Notes: generated from the sequence alone by a model not told the origin. 64,000 nucleotides of DNA from Ilex aquifolium (GCA_951799425.1 OX637397.1:11707064-11771063), one strand, 5' to 3'. Positions 12,253-23,939 are shown, counted from the stretch's first letter. A program made the numbers and translations.

Positions 12253-12279
12253 GAGGACCAAATATACAATAAATTACAC

Positions 12280-13513
12280 CTTAATAGGCTCATATTTCTC
12301 ACCCACTCCACCACCTTTGTCCTTTTGGAATTGGATGTACCGCAGTGTACTGGCAAAGAAAGCATCTGCAGCTGGATCATGTGTTAAAGTGTCACTTTGC
12401 ATCTCAGTTGTGATTAATTCAATCAGGCTCTGGATTGATGCAACAGTGATCTGCGAGTTCCCTTTCTCGAAGAAATAGAGATACCTGACATTACAATAAG
12501 ATAAGCTTTTTCCATCTTTGACAAATTGAAAACAAAAATATAAAGTGAATATAAAATGGGAACAATTATGAAAGACTGAAACTATTTACTTGTTCAATAT
12601 TTCTATAAAAAGCATGACCGATCCACTGCTGCCTCGTGCTGCATTGGCCATTTGTTGAGCAGCATTTGCAATTCTTAAGGCACACTTTAAGCAAAGCAAG
12701 ACCCTGAAAAATTAAATAAGACCAAATATATGAAAATCTGAGCAGCAGAAAATTTCCAAACATTTGTCCCAGACTCGGGATTTTCAATAAGTGAAGAGAA
12801 TGACTAAGATTAATCAAAAGGAACTTGCACTGATTAGCATTTGGGTACTGTTCACATGAACATATTCTTCCCATGGCTATACATTCCACTCCAACATGCA
12901 GGAGATGATACACAGCCATCAGAATGAATGCAAACATTTTATGGCCTTTTACAGACACAAATGTATTGCAACATACCTCTCTCCATCCTTGATACCATCC
13001 TGATCGTCAAACCAGAAGAGATGCGAACAAGCATAAACAGCTCTGCATTGGTCAGGCTTCTTCAAAAGCTTTGCAGAGTACTACCACAACCAGGGGAACA
13101 AAAATTATTTCAGGGTCCTAGCATAAGCTGACAGTGACTTCATGAAAAGATGGTATGATACAAATATTACCCCTGTGGCCTTGTGTGTTAGTGTATCCCT
13201 GTTCTCAACACCAAAGACATGCATCCTCTGAAGAGTCCCTATTATTAGGTGTATTGCAGTCACTTGTGCTTTGGAATCCTATCATAACACTAAAACGTAA
13301 GCAAGAAAGAAAGAAATGAAGATAACTTTAATCCCACTACAACATGTGAAAAGCTCTATTAACCTAATTAGTTCCAAGGAAATAGATATAATAAACACAG
13401 TTACATGCAAAATATGTCAGGCACCACTCATTACCGAAATTTCTTCCTCATAGAGTATATATGCTTGGGTGAAAAATTCATAAGCTACAGGTTCTAGATC
13501 AGTCATTGGCAGT
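12280..13513 (-). pseudogene. VPS35: Captured VPS35 fragment (five exons)
   Basis: Five consecutive exons of retromer subunit VPS35 are present with introns and near-canonical splice sites: 13513-13435 (AYEFFTQAYILYEEEIS), 13278-13171 (DSKAQVTAIHLIIGTLQRM), 13080-12977 ([20 protein letters not shown]), 12703-12590 (ALRIANAAQQMANAARGSSG) and 12484-12280 (YLYFFEKGNSQIT, then TLRYIQFQKDKGG). The parent protein is the core of the endosomal sorting complex and is about 790 residues long. This piece covers only the last quarter, about 200 residues. I see no stop codon in the exons. Retained introns show capture of genomic DNA, not cDNA. It cannot give a working VPS35 and is oriented like the host TNL gene. 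Confidence 0.88.
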
Positions 13514-14043
13514 CTGCATTAATGAAGAAAGGCAAGTGAAGGTCAGCAAGACAAATTTTCCATTGGCCTACCAAATGATCAACGGCCACACATTTTCATG
13601 TACCTCAGCACACTAAAGCAGAAATAAAGATCCTACCAGCCTGCCAGAGAACATATAATCCAATTTCTAAACAAGTTTTTTGTACCAAACATCCAAGTGG
13701 GAGAACCTGGTGGGCATAGAATGCACCTGGGGAAGAAATTTGGTCCTAAACCATATGATTACTCCGGCTGTAGTTTGTGCACTCCTCCACCGTCTCTGAC
13801 TTTCATCTACAACCTCCGTACATGACCAAGCATAAAACCTCATCATTAAATACTGTCATTTGCAAAACCATAACAGAATGCAGAAGCAAATATTTGTTAG
13901 TCTACATATGTGTGCGTGCATATCAGTGCATGCGTGCGTCTTTGCAACAATTCACTTTTATTGTAGATAGATAATAAAATGTATAAGTTTGTTTCAAGTA
14001 AAGAATCAATATAAAAAAAGATATAAATGCAGACTTTACCTCA

Positions 14044-15487
14044 TTATCTCTTGCGCTTAAGTGACTTCAAATTCTTCAAGATATATGCAATTACTCCTTT
14101 AATGTGGCTTTCCTTTCGTCCTTAACGTTCCACAGCTCAGGAACCACATACCTACCACTTGGATTGTATTCATTCATCTCTTTCAGAGCGGTGGCAACTG
14201 CATCGTATATTTCACCACCCCATTCCTCCTTGAGTTTTTGTAACATTTCATCATCCTCATTCAAATTTTCCTGCATCATGAAGAATGATTCAGTGTTATA
14301 TATCCAGACAATCCCACGTTATTCAAACATGAAGAAATGCAGAGATTCCCTTATCCTCACACTCTAGCAATATCTTAAAGTACCCTGAAAATCAGACAGG
14401 TTTCTCACCATAATTTTAATGCTAAAAGGAGACATTTTGAAATAACATACGAACGGGATGTTCAACAGAAGGAAATGCAAAAGGAATACCTGACAATTTT
14501 CCCCACATGTGACAATTTTAAATGGATGCCAATCAGGATTTTTCAATCTCTCTTGCCATAGGGAGCACAATTCTGTGGCCTTGATCTGAGCTTCCTCAAC
14601 GGGGTACCGCAGCTTGCATGCATTTTGAAAGGCTTTGGTATCGATTTCTCCCATTCTCTTTATCCCAATATTAGTGCGACCAGCAGCCAGCAATTCACTC
14701 AAGCCCTGAAAGTAATGAAAACAATAATTATAGTTATACCAACATGAGGAATTATGGTCCGTAGCATTAGGAAGGATAAAGCCAATATTCATGATTGCCT
14801 AGTCTAGGGTATATGGCTGAGACAGATTGCTTCCATGTAATCAGACTAAGGATCCAAGTGGGACAATCAACTATTCCATTACGTCGTTGCAATCAAGTAA
14901 TACATCAACTAATCATCACCTTTTGTTTGATTGCTGACAACCACTCGCTTCCAAATCTTTTATTCTATTTGTTTTCAAAGAATCGTATAAAAAATCATGT
15001 TGAATAAGATGGGGAACATTCATTCAAACAGCCAGCAATATGACAAATGAAATTTCTATAGGTGGGGCAACTGGTTTGTCATCCAATGGATCCCACGTCT
15101 GATACTTAAAGCAAACTGCATTTTTGAAGGCATGTATTACAAATCTATTACTCTATAATCCTACCATTAATTCAGTATTACATTTAAATAATATGGTCCA
15201 TAAGAATGAGATGACAGGATAAGAGTTCCCATCGCAATCAATTCTTTACGAGCTTCTTGCAGCTCATCATTACTTTGGCGCTCTTTGACAACAAGAGTTT
15301 GATTCAGAGTTTCCAGATCACCCATTTCCTCAATTTTCTCTTTCAATTCTTCATTCATCTCTTTAATCTTCTCCTGAACCACGGCATCATGTTTTCCCAG
15401 ATGCTTCATCACCTCTAGTTTCCCTCGTAATTCTTCAATTTCCATCTCCAATTTCTGTTTAGCATCTAATTGTCTTTCAAACGACAA
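14044..15487 (-). pseudogene. Captured IDN2/FDM-family gene fragment
   Basis: Three exons of a gene of the INVOLVED IN DE NOVO 2 / FDM family (double-stranded-RNA-binding partners in RNA-directed DNA methylation) are recognisable. A coiled-coil exon lies at about 15487-15223 (KLEMEIEELRGKLEVMKHLG; SNDELQEARKELIAMG). Exon 14705-14490 starts the XH domain (TNIGIKRMGEIDTKAFQNAC; LCSLWQERLKNPDWHPFK). Exon 14270-14044 ends it ([30 protein letters not shown]). The N-terminal zinc-finger and XS regions are missing. A one-base loss after ATLKE creates an early TAA at 14091, and the native C-terminal frame to a TAA at 14046-14044 can be seen just out of phase. The donor after the coiled-coil exon reads GG instead of GT at the expected place. 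It is non-functional as a protein gene. Confidence 0.87.
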
Positions 15488-15559
15488 TGATACATCAGCA
15501 AGGAAAATTCTTCAATCTTCTCGGACCTCTTTCGCCTTCAAAATTAAACTTCGCAGAGC

Positions 15560-16150
15560 TCCAATAAAAACCCTAGGTTTCGAAATGCATAATAAAACAG
15601 CCACGTAGACACCATAAATTGAAGAAATGCGCTGAAATTGAAAGAAAACAATATAGAGAATGAAACCAAAGCAGGTATAATTACCTTTGGATATGGAAAT
15701 AACTGAGAATTTGGTCAGGTTTTGTGTTCTTTGCTTTCATGGAAACTGGTTTTTGTGAGAAGATTGAGCCAAAATCTAATTTACACCAACATTCAAAATA
15801 TCAGGAATCAGGATTTAAAGCAATGGAGCTAAATGAGTGGAGATTTCCAAAATTAGCTTCTGACCAGAATTTAAATTCACAGAAAATGGTTTTTACCGGA
15901 CCGATCGAGCGACGATGGAGGGCGATAAGTGGGCTTCCGCTTCTTTTGGGGCTTGATATCTGTTGGGGTTTTGTGGGTGGAGAGAGAGTGGAGGTTTGAA
16001 TGAGTATTTGGAGTGGAGGGTTGACGAAGAAGTTGGGGTGGTTGAGGTGGTGCTGGTGGTGGTGAAGAAGGAGGAGAGAGAAAATGGAGGGTGTTTTTAG
16101 CGGGAGGTTCGACTGATGAAGATGAACATTTCTGAAAACCCAAATGCCCC
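15560..16150 (-). other. Unassigned GC-richer patch, possible third capture
   Basis: This stretch is compositionally unlike the AT-rich element around it. On the minus strand it has a proline/serine/histidine-rich open run (16173-15877) with words such as PPSSPPPAPPQPPQ, which looks like a 5' UTR and N-terminus of a plant gene. No domain is recognised. It directly precedes the IDN2/FDM coiled-coil exon, so it may come from that gene's neighbourhood or from a third locus. Confidence 0.35.
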
Positions 16151-16159
16151 AATATTAAA

Positions 16160-16510
16160 AGGGAGGGAATCATATTGGCGACGTTTTTGGAAAACGTCGC
16201 GAAAAAATAAGTAAATTGTTATTTTTTAACTTTTTATTTACAAAAAAAGTTAGTGTTAACGACGTTTTTTAAAAACGTCGCGAAAAAATAATTGTCTTAA
16301 AATTTTCAATTCCCGCCATTTCTCTCGCAAAAAAAATTACTAGGGAATTGCCTTTTAGCGACGTTTTTTAAAAAACGTCGCAAAAAATAATTACATTTTT
16401 ATTGTTTAAATTTTTAATTTACGAAAAAGTTTACTATTGGCGACGTTTTTGGAAAACGTCGCGAAAAAATAAGTAGATTGTTATTTTTTAAATTTTTATT
16501 TACAAAAAAG
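16160..16510. repeat. Internal block of CACTA palindromes
   Basis: There are four copies of gcgacgttttt-aaaacgtcgc, with spacers like those at the left end, between the captured patch and the minisatellite. They look like a duplicated subterminal zone. Confidence 0.7.
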
Positions 16511-19412
16511 GTTAGTATTAGCATAAAATTAACATGTAATTTATCAAATCAACATCAAATTAACATGTAACTTCATTTAATTAAAAATTAATTTATCAAA
16601 TTAAAACAAAATTAACATTCAATTAATCGAATTAACACAAAATTAACATTCAAATTCAACTAGTTAACATTAAACTAATCAAATAAACTTTCAATTTCAT
16701 TCAATTAACACTCAATTCATCAAATTAACATTCAAATTATCAAATTAACATTCAGATTTAACAAATTGACATTCAATTTCATCAAATTAACATGTAATTT
16801 ATCAAATCAACACCAAATTAACACTCAATTCATCAAATTAACATTCAATTTATCAAATTGACATTTAATTTCATTAAATTAACATGTAATTTCATCAAAT
16901 CGACTTTCAATTTCATTAAATTAACATCAAATTTATCAAAAAAACATTCAATTTCATCAAATTAACATTCGATTTATCAAATTAACATTCAATTTATCAA
17001 ATTAACATTCAATTAAACATTTAAAGTAATCAAATAAACTTTCAATTTCATTAAATTAACACCCAATTCATCAAATTAACATGTAATTTCATCAAATCGA
17101 CTTTCAATTTCATTAAATTAACATTCAATTTATCAAATTGACATTCAATTTCATGAAATTAACAGTCAATTTATTAAATGGACATTCAATTTCATTAAAT
17201 TAACATGTAATTTCATCAAATCGACTTTCAATTTCATTAAATTAACATTCAATTTATCAAATAGACATTCAATTTCATCAAATTAACATTCAATTTATCA
17301 AACTAACATTCAATTAAACATTAAAAGTAATCAAATAAACTTTCAATTTCATTAAATTAACACCCAATTCATCAAATTAACATTCAAATTATCAAATTAA
17401 CATTCAATTTATCAAATTGACATTCAATTTCATCAAATTAACATTCAATTTATGAAATGGATATTCAATTTCATCAAATCGACTTTCAATTTCATTAAAG
17501 TAACACCCAATTCATCAAATTCACATTCACATTATCAAATTAACATTCAATTTCATCAAATTAACATGTAATTTCATCAAATCAACTTTCAATTTCATTA
17601 AATTAACATTCAATTTATCAAATTGACATTCAATTTCATCAAATTGACATTCAATTTCAGCAAATTTACATTCAATTTATTAAATTGACATTCAATTTCA
17701 TCAAATTAACATGTAATTTCATCAAATCGACTTTCAATTTCATTAAATTAACATTCAATTTATCAAATTGACATTCAATTTCATGAAATTAACAGTCAAT
17801 TTATTAAATGGACATTCAATTTCATTAAATTAACATGTAATTTCATCAAATCGACTTTCAATTTCATTAAATTAACATTCAATTTATCAAATAGACATTC
17901 AATTTCATCAAATTAACATTCAATTTATCAAACTAACATTCAATTAAACATTAAAAGTAATCAAATAAACTTTCAATTTCATTAAATTAACACCCAATTC
18001 ATCAAATTAACATTCAAATTATCAAATTAACATTCAATTTACCAAATTGACATTCAATTTCATCAAATTAACATTCAATTTATGAAATGGATATTCAATT
18101 TCATCAAATCGACTTTCAATTTCATTAAAGTAACACCCAATTCATCAAATTCACATTCACATTATCAAATTAACATTCAATTTCATCAAATTAACATGTA
18201 ATTTCATCAAATCAACTTTCAATTTCATTAAATTAACATTCAATTTATCAAATTGACATTCAATTTCATCAAATTGACATTCAATTTCAGCAAATTTACA
18301 TTCAATTTATTAAATTGACATTCAATTTCATCAAATTAACATGTAATTTCATCAAATCGACTTTCAATTTCATTAAATTAACATTTGATTTATCAAATTG
18401 ACATTCAATTTCATCAAATTAACATTCAATTAAACATTTAAAGTAATCAAATAAACTTTCAATTTCATTAAATTAACACCCAATTCATCAAATTAACATT
18501 AAATTTCATCAAATTAACATGTAATTTCAACAAATCGACTTTCAATTTCATGAAATTAAAATTTGATTTATCAAATTGACATTCAAATTATCAAATTAAC
18601 ATTCAATTTATCAAATTGACATTCAATTTCATCAAATTAACATTCAATTTATGAAATGGATATTCAATTTCATCAAATCGACTTTCAATTTCATTAAAGT
18701 AACACCCAATTCATCAAATTCACATTCATATTATCAAATTAACATTCAATTTCATCAAATTAACATGTAATTTCATCAAATCAACTTTCAATTTCATTAA
18801 ATTAACATTCAATTTATCAAATTGACATTCAATTTCATCAAATTTACATTCAATTTATTAAATTGACATTCAATTTAAGCAAATTTACATTCAATTTATT
18901 AAATTGACATTCAATTTCATCAAATTAACATGTAATTTCATCAAATCGACTTTCAATTTCATTAAATTAACATTTGATTTATCAAATTGACATTCAATTT
19001 CATCAAATTAACATTCAATTGAGCAAATTGACATTCAATTTATCAAATTAACATTCAATTAAACATTTAAAGTAATCAAATAAACTTTCAATTTCATTAA
19101 ATTAACACCTAATTCATCAAATTAACATTAAATTTCATCAAATTAACATGTAATTTCATCAAATCGACTTTCAATTTCATGAAATTAAAATTTGATTTAT
19201 CAAATTGACATTCAATTTCATCAAATTAACATTCAATTTATCAAATTGACATTCAATTTCATCAAATTAACATTCAATTTATGAAATGGATATTCAATTT
19301 CATCAAATCGACTATCAATTTCATTAAAGTAACACCCAATTCATCAAATTCACATTCAAATTATCAAATTAACATTCAATTTCATCAAATTAATATTCAA
19401 TTTCATCAAATT
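16511..19412. repeat. AT minisatellite, ~21-bp unit, with ~630-bp higher-order repeat
   Basis: Degenerate units of the form aaattaacattcaatttcatc fill 2.9 kb, with almost no G on the plus strand. A variant string containing tatgaaatggatattc recurs at about 17453, 18083, 18653 and 19280. The block 17116-17700 is nearly copied at 17746-18330, giving a higher-order period near 630 bp. It is not coding. Confidence 0.88.
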
Positions 19413-20740
19413 AACGTCGCGAAAAATCAATTTAATTGTAATTTTTTAAAATTTTTAATTGAAGTAAAAAGTTTATTCGCGACGATTTTAAAAAACGTCG
19501 CGAAAAATCAATTTAATTGTTATTTTTTAATATTTTTAATTGAAGTAAAAAGTTTATTCGCGACGATTTTATAAAACGTCGCGAAAAATCAATTTAATTG
19601 TTATTTTTTAAAATTTTTAATTGATGTAAAAAGTTTATTCGCGACGATTTTAAAAAACGTCGCGAAAAATCAATTAAATTGTTATTTTTTAAAATTTTTA
19701 ATTGATGTAAAAAGTTTATTCGCGACGATTTTAAAAAACGTCGCGAAAAATCAATTTAATTGTTATTTTTTAAAATTTTTAATTGATGTAAAAAGTTTAT
19801 TCGCGACGATTTTAAAAAACGTCGCGAAAAATCAATTTAATTGTAATTTTTTAAAATTTTTAATTGATGTAAAAAGTTTATTCGCGACGATTTTAAAAAA
19901 CGTCGCGAAAAATCAATTTAATTGTTATTTTTTAAAATTTTTAATTGATGTAAAAAGTTTATTCGCGACGATTTTAAAAAACGTCGCGAAAAATCAATTA
20001 AATTGTTATTTTTTAAAATTTTTAATTGAAGTAAAAAGTTTATTGGCGACGATTTTAAAAAACGTCGCGAAAAATCAATTAAATTGTTATTTTTTAAAAT
20101 TTTTAATTGATGTAAAAAGTTTATTCGCGACGATTTTAAAAAACGTCGCGAAAAATCAATTTAATTGTTATTTTTTAAAATTTTTAATTGATGTAAAAAG
20201 TTTATTCCCGACGATTTTAAAAAACGTCGCGAAAAATCAATTTAATTGTAATTTTTTAAAATTTTTAATTGATGTAAAAAGTTTATTCGCGACGATTTTA
20301 AAAAACGTCGCGAAAAATCAATTTAATTGTTATTTTTTAAAATTTTTAATTGAAGTAAAAAGTTTATTGGCGACGATTTTAAAAAACGTCGCGAAAAATC
20401 AATTTAATTGTTATTGTTTAAAATTTTTAATTGATGTATAAAGTTTATTCGCGACGATTTTAAAAAACGTCGCGAAAAATCAGTTAAATTGTTATTTTTT
20501 AAAATTTTTAATTGAAGTAAAAAGTTTATTCGCGGCGATTCTAAAAAACTTCGCGAAAAATCAATTAAATTGTTATTTTTTAAAATTTTTAATTGAAGTA
20601 AAAAGTTTATTCGCGGCGATTTTAAAAAACGTCGCGAAAAATCAATTAAATTGTTATTTTTTAAAATTTTTAATTGATGTAAAAAGTTTATTCGCGACGA
20701 TTTTAAAAAATGTCGCGAAAAATTGCCAAAAATTGAAATT
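19413..20740. repeat. 81-bp tandem array, about 16 copies
   Basis: Each unit holds cgcgacgattttaaaaaacgtcgcg followed by aaaaatcaatttaattgtta and a poly-T/A spacer. Units are nearly identical. Because 81 is divisible by three, frames stay open through several copies and give a repeated 27-residue peptide (KNVAKNQFNCYFLKFLI...). I consider this an artefact of the period. It forms the right subterminal zone of the CACTA element. Confidence 0.88.
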
Positions 20741-20880
20741 TGCGACAAAATTAGAAAATCGTCGCTAATAGTTAACTTTTTGCGACAAATTTCAAATCGT
20801 CGCAAAAAAATCGTCGCAAAAACTGCTTTTTGTTGTAGTGCCTGTTTATTTTCGTATCGTGTTCATGTTCGTATTCGTGT

Positions 20881-21087
20881 TTTTTTTTTTATAACGTGGA
20901 ACCTCTCCAAGGCAAGACCACTTTGGACTCATCCCTGTGAGAGTAAACCCCGAATACCTACAATCACACTCAAATTACATGTATCAGTTAAGCTAGAGAA
21001 ACACTAGCGAAAGTCGAACCCCTAACGTCCGGGTCTACAATTCGTTTAGGTTCAACTTCACACCGCTGGGCTACCTGTGTGGATATA
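20881..21087 (-). mobile_element. tRNA-derived SINE
   Basis: On the minus strand it has a box A-like TAGCCCAGCGGTG and box B-like GGGTTCGACTTTCG at the head (right side) and a poly-A tail (plus-strand T run at 20881). Flanks ttcgtattcgtgt (20868-20880) and ttcctattcatgt (21088-21100) match at 11 of 13 positions as a target duplication. It lies 40 bases from the CACTA right end. Confidence 0.68.
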
Positions 21088-21100
21088 TTCCTATTCATGT

Positions 21101-21944
21101 TGACTCATATAAATTTTGAATAAAAAAAATTAACGCTAAGATTTAAGCCTAAGATTCTATTAGCAATTAATTGAATCCAAACACATACTTTTTCTATAAA
21201 TTAAAAATTAATTTAATAAACATAGCAATAATAATGAGTAAAAATATCTTTTTTATACAATCTTTTATCTTTTGTATACAATTATATTTTATTTGGTTAT
21301 AGACCTACTATTACTAAAAAAAATGGTCAATAAAAACTAAAAATTGTTCTTAAAAAATACTGAATATTGTGTTTAATAAAGAAAAATATTATCTTTTGAT
21401 CAATATACAAATAGATCAGGATAGTTACATTTGATTTACTCAATTGAAAAATAAAATATTTATTTTATAGGGTTAGTGGACCACAAATTTATTGAGAGAA
21501 AAAAAGACTAACACCATTATTAAAATTTTCAAAAATTTAAGGGGACAAATATAGTATATTAAATAATTTTATGAGTCCTGAGTAGTCAAAAAGTGAGGAG
21601 GCAAGTGCCCACTTTAGTCTCCATGCGGCTCCGCCCCGTTGATAATGATAATATGGGTAAATTACATTCACCTTTTCATGAGGTTTGATCAAATAATAAG
21701 AAGACCTCTGTTTTGGTTGTTGATAACAGATTTTCCAACCGCTAGAGTGACGCCAAAATTTTGATGATGTAAGCAATTCATTTATTTAAAATACCAGCGT
21801 CACCCTTATCTACGTACATTTAACTTCTACTTGTAATCAAACCAAACTAGGTCTATATCCAGTACATTAATAACTTAAAACTTGTTTCCAAACAAACTAC
21901 TTCTTGTCACAAACCACACCACTACTACCCACCTTCGTGGCCAA

Positions 21945-21990
<46 letters not shown>

Positions 21991-22680
21991 ACCTAACATT
22001 GGACATTCTTAAACCACTTCAAATGCCAAGCCTAGTTTTGTAAGTTGATGAGTTTTGAATTGCCGAGGATAGATTTCTTGGGGCTGATAAATCCATGATG
22101 CTTGTTCAAACTCCAGCCTTATCAAAAGATGAAACTAGTTTGTTTCATATAATACTGTACTGCAACTTGTTTAAAGCTTTTACTTTGTTCCCATTCACCT
22201 AAGCTTGAAAATAGTTTATCAGTCAGTCTATGCCTGTCTGACACTACATTTTTTTTTGCTTGTATAATCTCTCTCTCTCTCTCTGTTAGCTACTGTAACA
22301 TACCTATGACCACCGCACACCAACACACACAACCCACCATTCACCTTTGCACTCCACCAGACAAAGTCCATCCATCAATGGCGTAAATGACTGAATTTAC
22401 AGGCAACGATGAATCTCGGCAAAGCAGACCTTCCAGCAATTCTCGCTTCTAAAGTCCTAAAATTTCCTCCAGATTCAGATTTTCTCTCACACAAATCACC
22501 TTGCCAGAAAAACTAAAGCTCCCATATTTCCAGGCGTCCAAATCCAGTAGAAGAGAGAAGTCAGAGCTCCGACAGGTAATGAAACACCTCGAAATGCCCT
22601 TGCTTCCATGGGAGTTTGACGAAATGAGAGAGAGAGAGATAAGGGAACATGAAATAGGGACAAATATACCACGGAGTGGG
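21101..22680. other. TNL intron 1 filler with a (CT)n tract
   Basis: No gene is recognised. The stretch is AT-rich and contains a long pure CT run at about 21951-21986 and a shorter one near 22268. An open run on the plus strand at 22501-22722 (LPYFQASKSSRREKSELRQ) matches nothing I know. Confidence 0.4.
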
Positions 22681-22901
22681 GTAGTACCGGCCGAACTTTT
22701 CATCATAAGGTTGGAGGTTTGAGTTTTGGAGTCCATATTCAGGTTTAATGGTTGACCGCTATGCAAGCCTAATTAAGTTCGTTTTCGAGATGAGTAATGA
22801 GTATGGTCAGGAGCCTCATAATCCCACTAATGAGGACCTATCGAGGTGATCTCTAGGCGCTCTTTTTGCCCCCACACCTTTTTCACCCAGCAAAAAAAAA
22901 C
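22670..22901 (+). mobile_element. Possible second SINE family member
   Basis: A tRNA-like head (ggtagtaccggcc ... ggaggtttgagttttgg) is followed by about 170 bases and an A9 run near 22892. No clear target duplication was found, so this is tentative. Confidence 0.33.
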
Positions 22902-23096
22902 AGAGGCAAATATTTGTGATTGGTGACCTATGAGGGTGGGGAGGGGGATTGGAGGTGGGTGGAAGAATACATTGGGTAATAGAGAAAAAAATTGGAAAAT
23001 ATGACTTTGGAGCATAGGCCCGTTTACTTCCATTTTCTTATATGAATCTTGTGTCTCTAGTTATTGGGAATCCCACTTCCGTACCAACTCAAAATA

Positions 23097-23279
23097 GAGT
23101 AATGCTACACTGACCAAATTTTGGGATCAAATTTGGAGCCCAAATGACATGGCAGCATGTCATTTGGAGTATTTATTGGGGCCCAAATGACATAGCACCA
23201 AATAAATAAGCCCAAGTCAGCTGCCATGTCATTTGAGCTCTAAATTTGGTCCAAAAATTTGGTCAGTGTAACATTACTC
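23097..23279. mobile_element. Mutator-type MITE with 60-bp terminal inverted repeats
   Basis: The 183-bp element starts GAGTAATGCTACACTGACC and ends with the near-exact complement. The arms extend about 60 bases with roughly six mismatches. It is flanked by a perfect 9-bp duplication, ctcaaaata, at 23088-23096 and 23280-23288, which points to the Mutator superfamily. It lies in TNL intron 1. Confidence 0.88.
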
Positions 23280-23288
23280 CTCAAAATA

Positions 23289-23797
23289 TGCTTATTGGTC
23301 TTTTTCCCAAAATACTAGAGGCAAGCATGACATCATTATGAACAAAAAGTCCAAGGTATGAAACCCTAGAAAGAGGCTGACCCAACTTAAATGGGATGGG
23401 GAGGGGTTCGTTGTTATTTGATTATACTTGAGGGAGGTGGATGTAATTTACTCCTAATAATAATAATTATAATAATCCCAATTACAAAAGATTTTAAAAG
23501 AAATTGGTCACTCCATAGTCTCCATTCATAAAAAATCTAGTTGAGTAAATAGTGAACAAATGTGTACCAGCACCATAGTTGCATGCATGACACTTGAAGG
23601 GAGGATCTACGTTTCATGTTTCTTAACATTTGCATTTATCAATGAAGTACGTTTGGTCAAAAAAATGGTTAAGACATGAAAATTACGTAAAGAAGTAAGT
23701 AGCAACCCAACATACCATTGCTAAGGGATAATAAAGAATTTCATAGGATTGAATCAATGTAGTCTATAAATAGTACCTTGGCAATATAATCAAAGCA
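23289..23797. other. TNL intron 1 filler between two small elements
   Basis: It is AT-rich, with no reading frame or recognised repeat. Confidence 0.4.
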
Positions 23798-23815
23798 TTC
23801 CATTGATTACAATTC

Positions 23816-23921
23816 TTTTTTTTGGTCACTAACCAAATAGGGGAGGGGATTTGGTGAAACTCGAACTTTACACCAGGAGACAAAACAGAAAAGACATTAA
23901 TCACTAAGCCATTCCTCTTTG
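23816..23921 (-). mobile_element. Short tRNA-derived SINE with 18-bp target duplication
   Basis: On the minus strand the element has box A-like TGGCTTAGTGATTAA and box B-like AGTTCGAGTTTC and ends in poly-A (T run at 23816-23823). It is flanked by ttccattgattacaattc (23798-23815) and ttccattgattaccattc (23922-23939), one mismatch in 18. It is complete and fairly young. Confidence 0.82.
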
Positions 23922-23939
23922 TTCCATTGATTACCATTC

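Larger units (their letters stand above)
11123..20840. mobile_element. Complete non-autonomous CACTA element with captured genes
   Basis: The ends are CACTACAACAAAAA (11123-11136) and its exact complement tttttgttgtagtg (20827-20840), flanked on both sides by cct (11120-11122 and 20841-20843), the 3-bp duplication typical of CACTA transposons. Both subterminal zones carry many copies of the palindrome gcgacg...cgtcgc, the presumed transposase-binding repeats. No transposase frame exists in its 9718 bases. The interior holds VPS35-derived exons, IDN2/FDM-derived exons, an unassigned GC-richer patch, a 2.9-kb minisatellite and an 81-bp array. It sits in intron 1 of the TNL gene. The perfect termini and TSD suggest it moved in trans with an autonomous relative. 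Confidence 0.92.

Noticed and set aside
20043..20441. Open frame of 132 codons with a repeated 27-residue peptide, plus the related one at 19281-19574 and the antisense one at 20404-20805
   Set aside because: They arise from an 81-bp tandem array in a transposon end. The period is a multiple of three, so frames stay open without coding selection.
20881..21087. Possible true tRNA gene from the box A and box B words
   Set aside because: It has no cloverleaf acceptor pairing, and there is a poly-A tail and a target duplication, so it is a SINE.
22449..22766. Open frames on both strands in TNL intron 1
   Set aside because: They are short and overlapping, with no start context or motif. One partly overlaps a possible SINE head.
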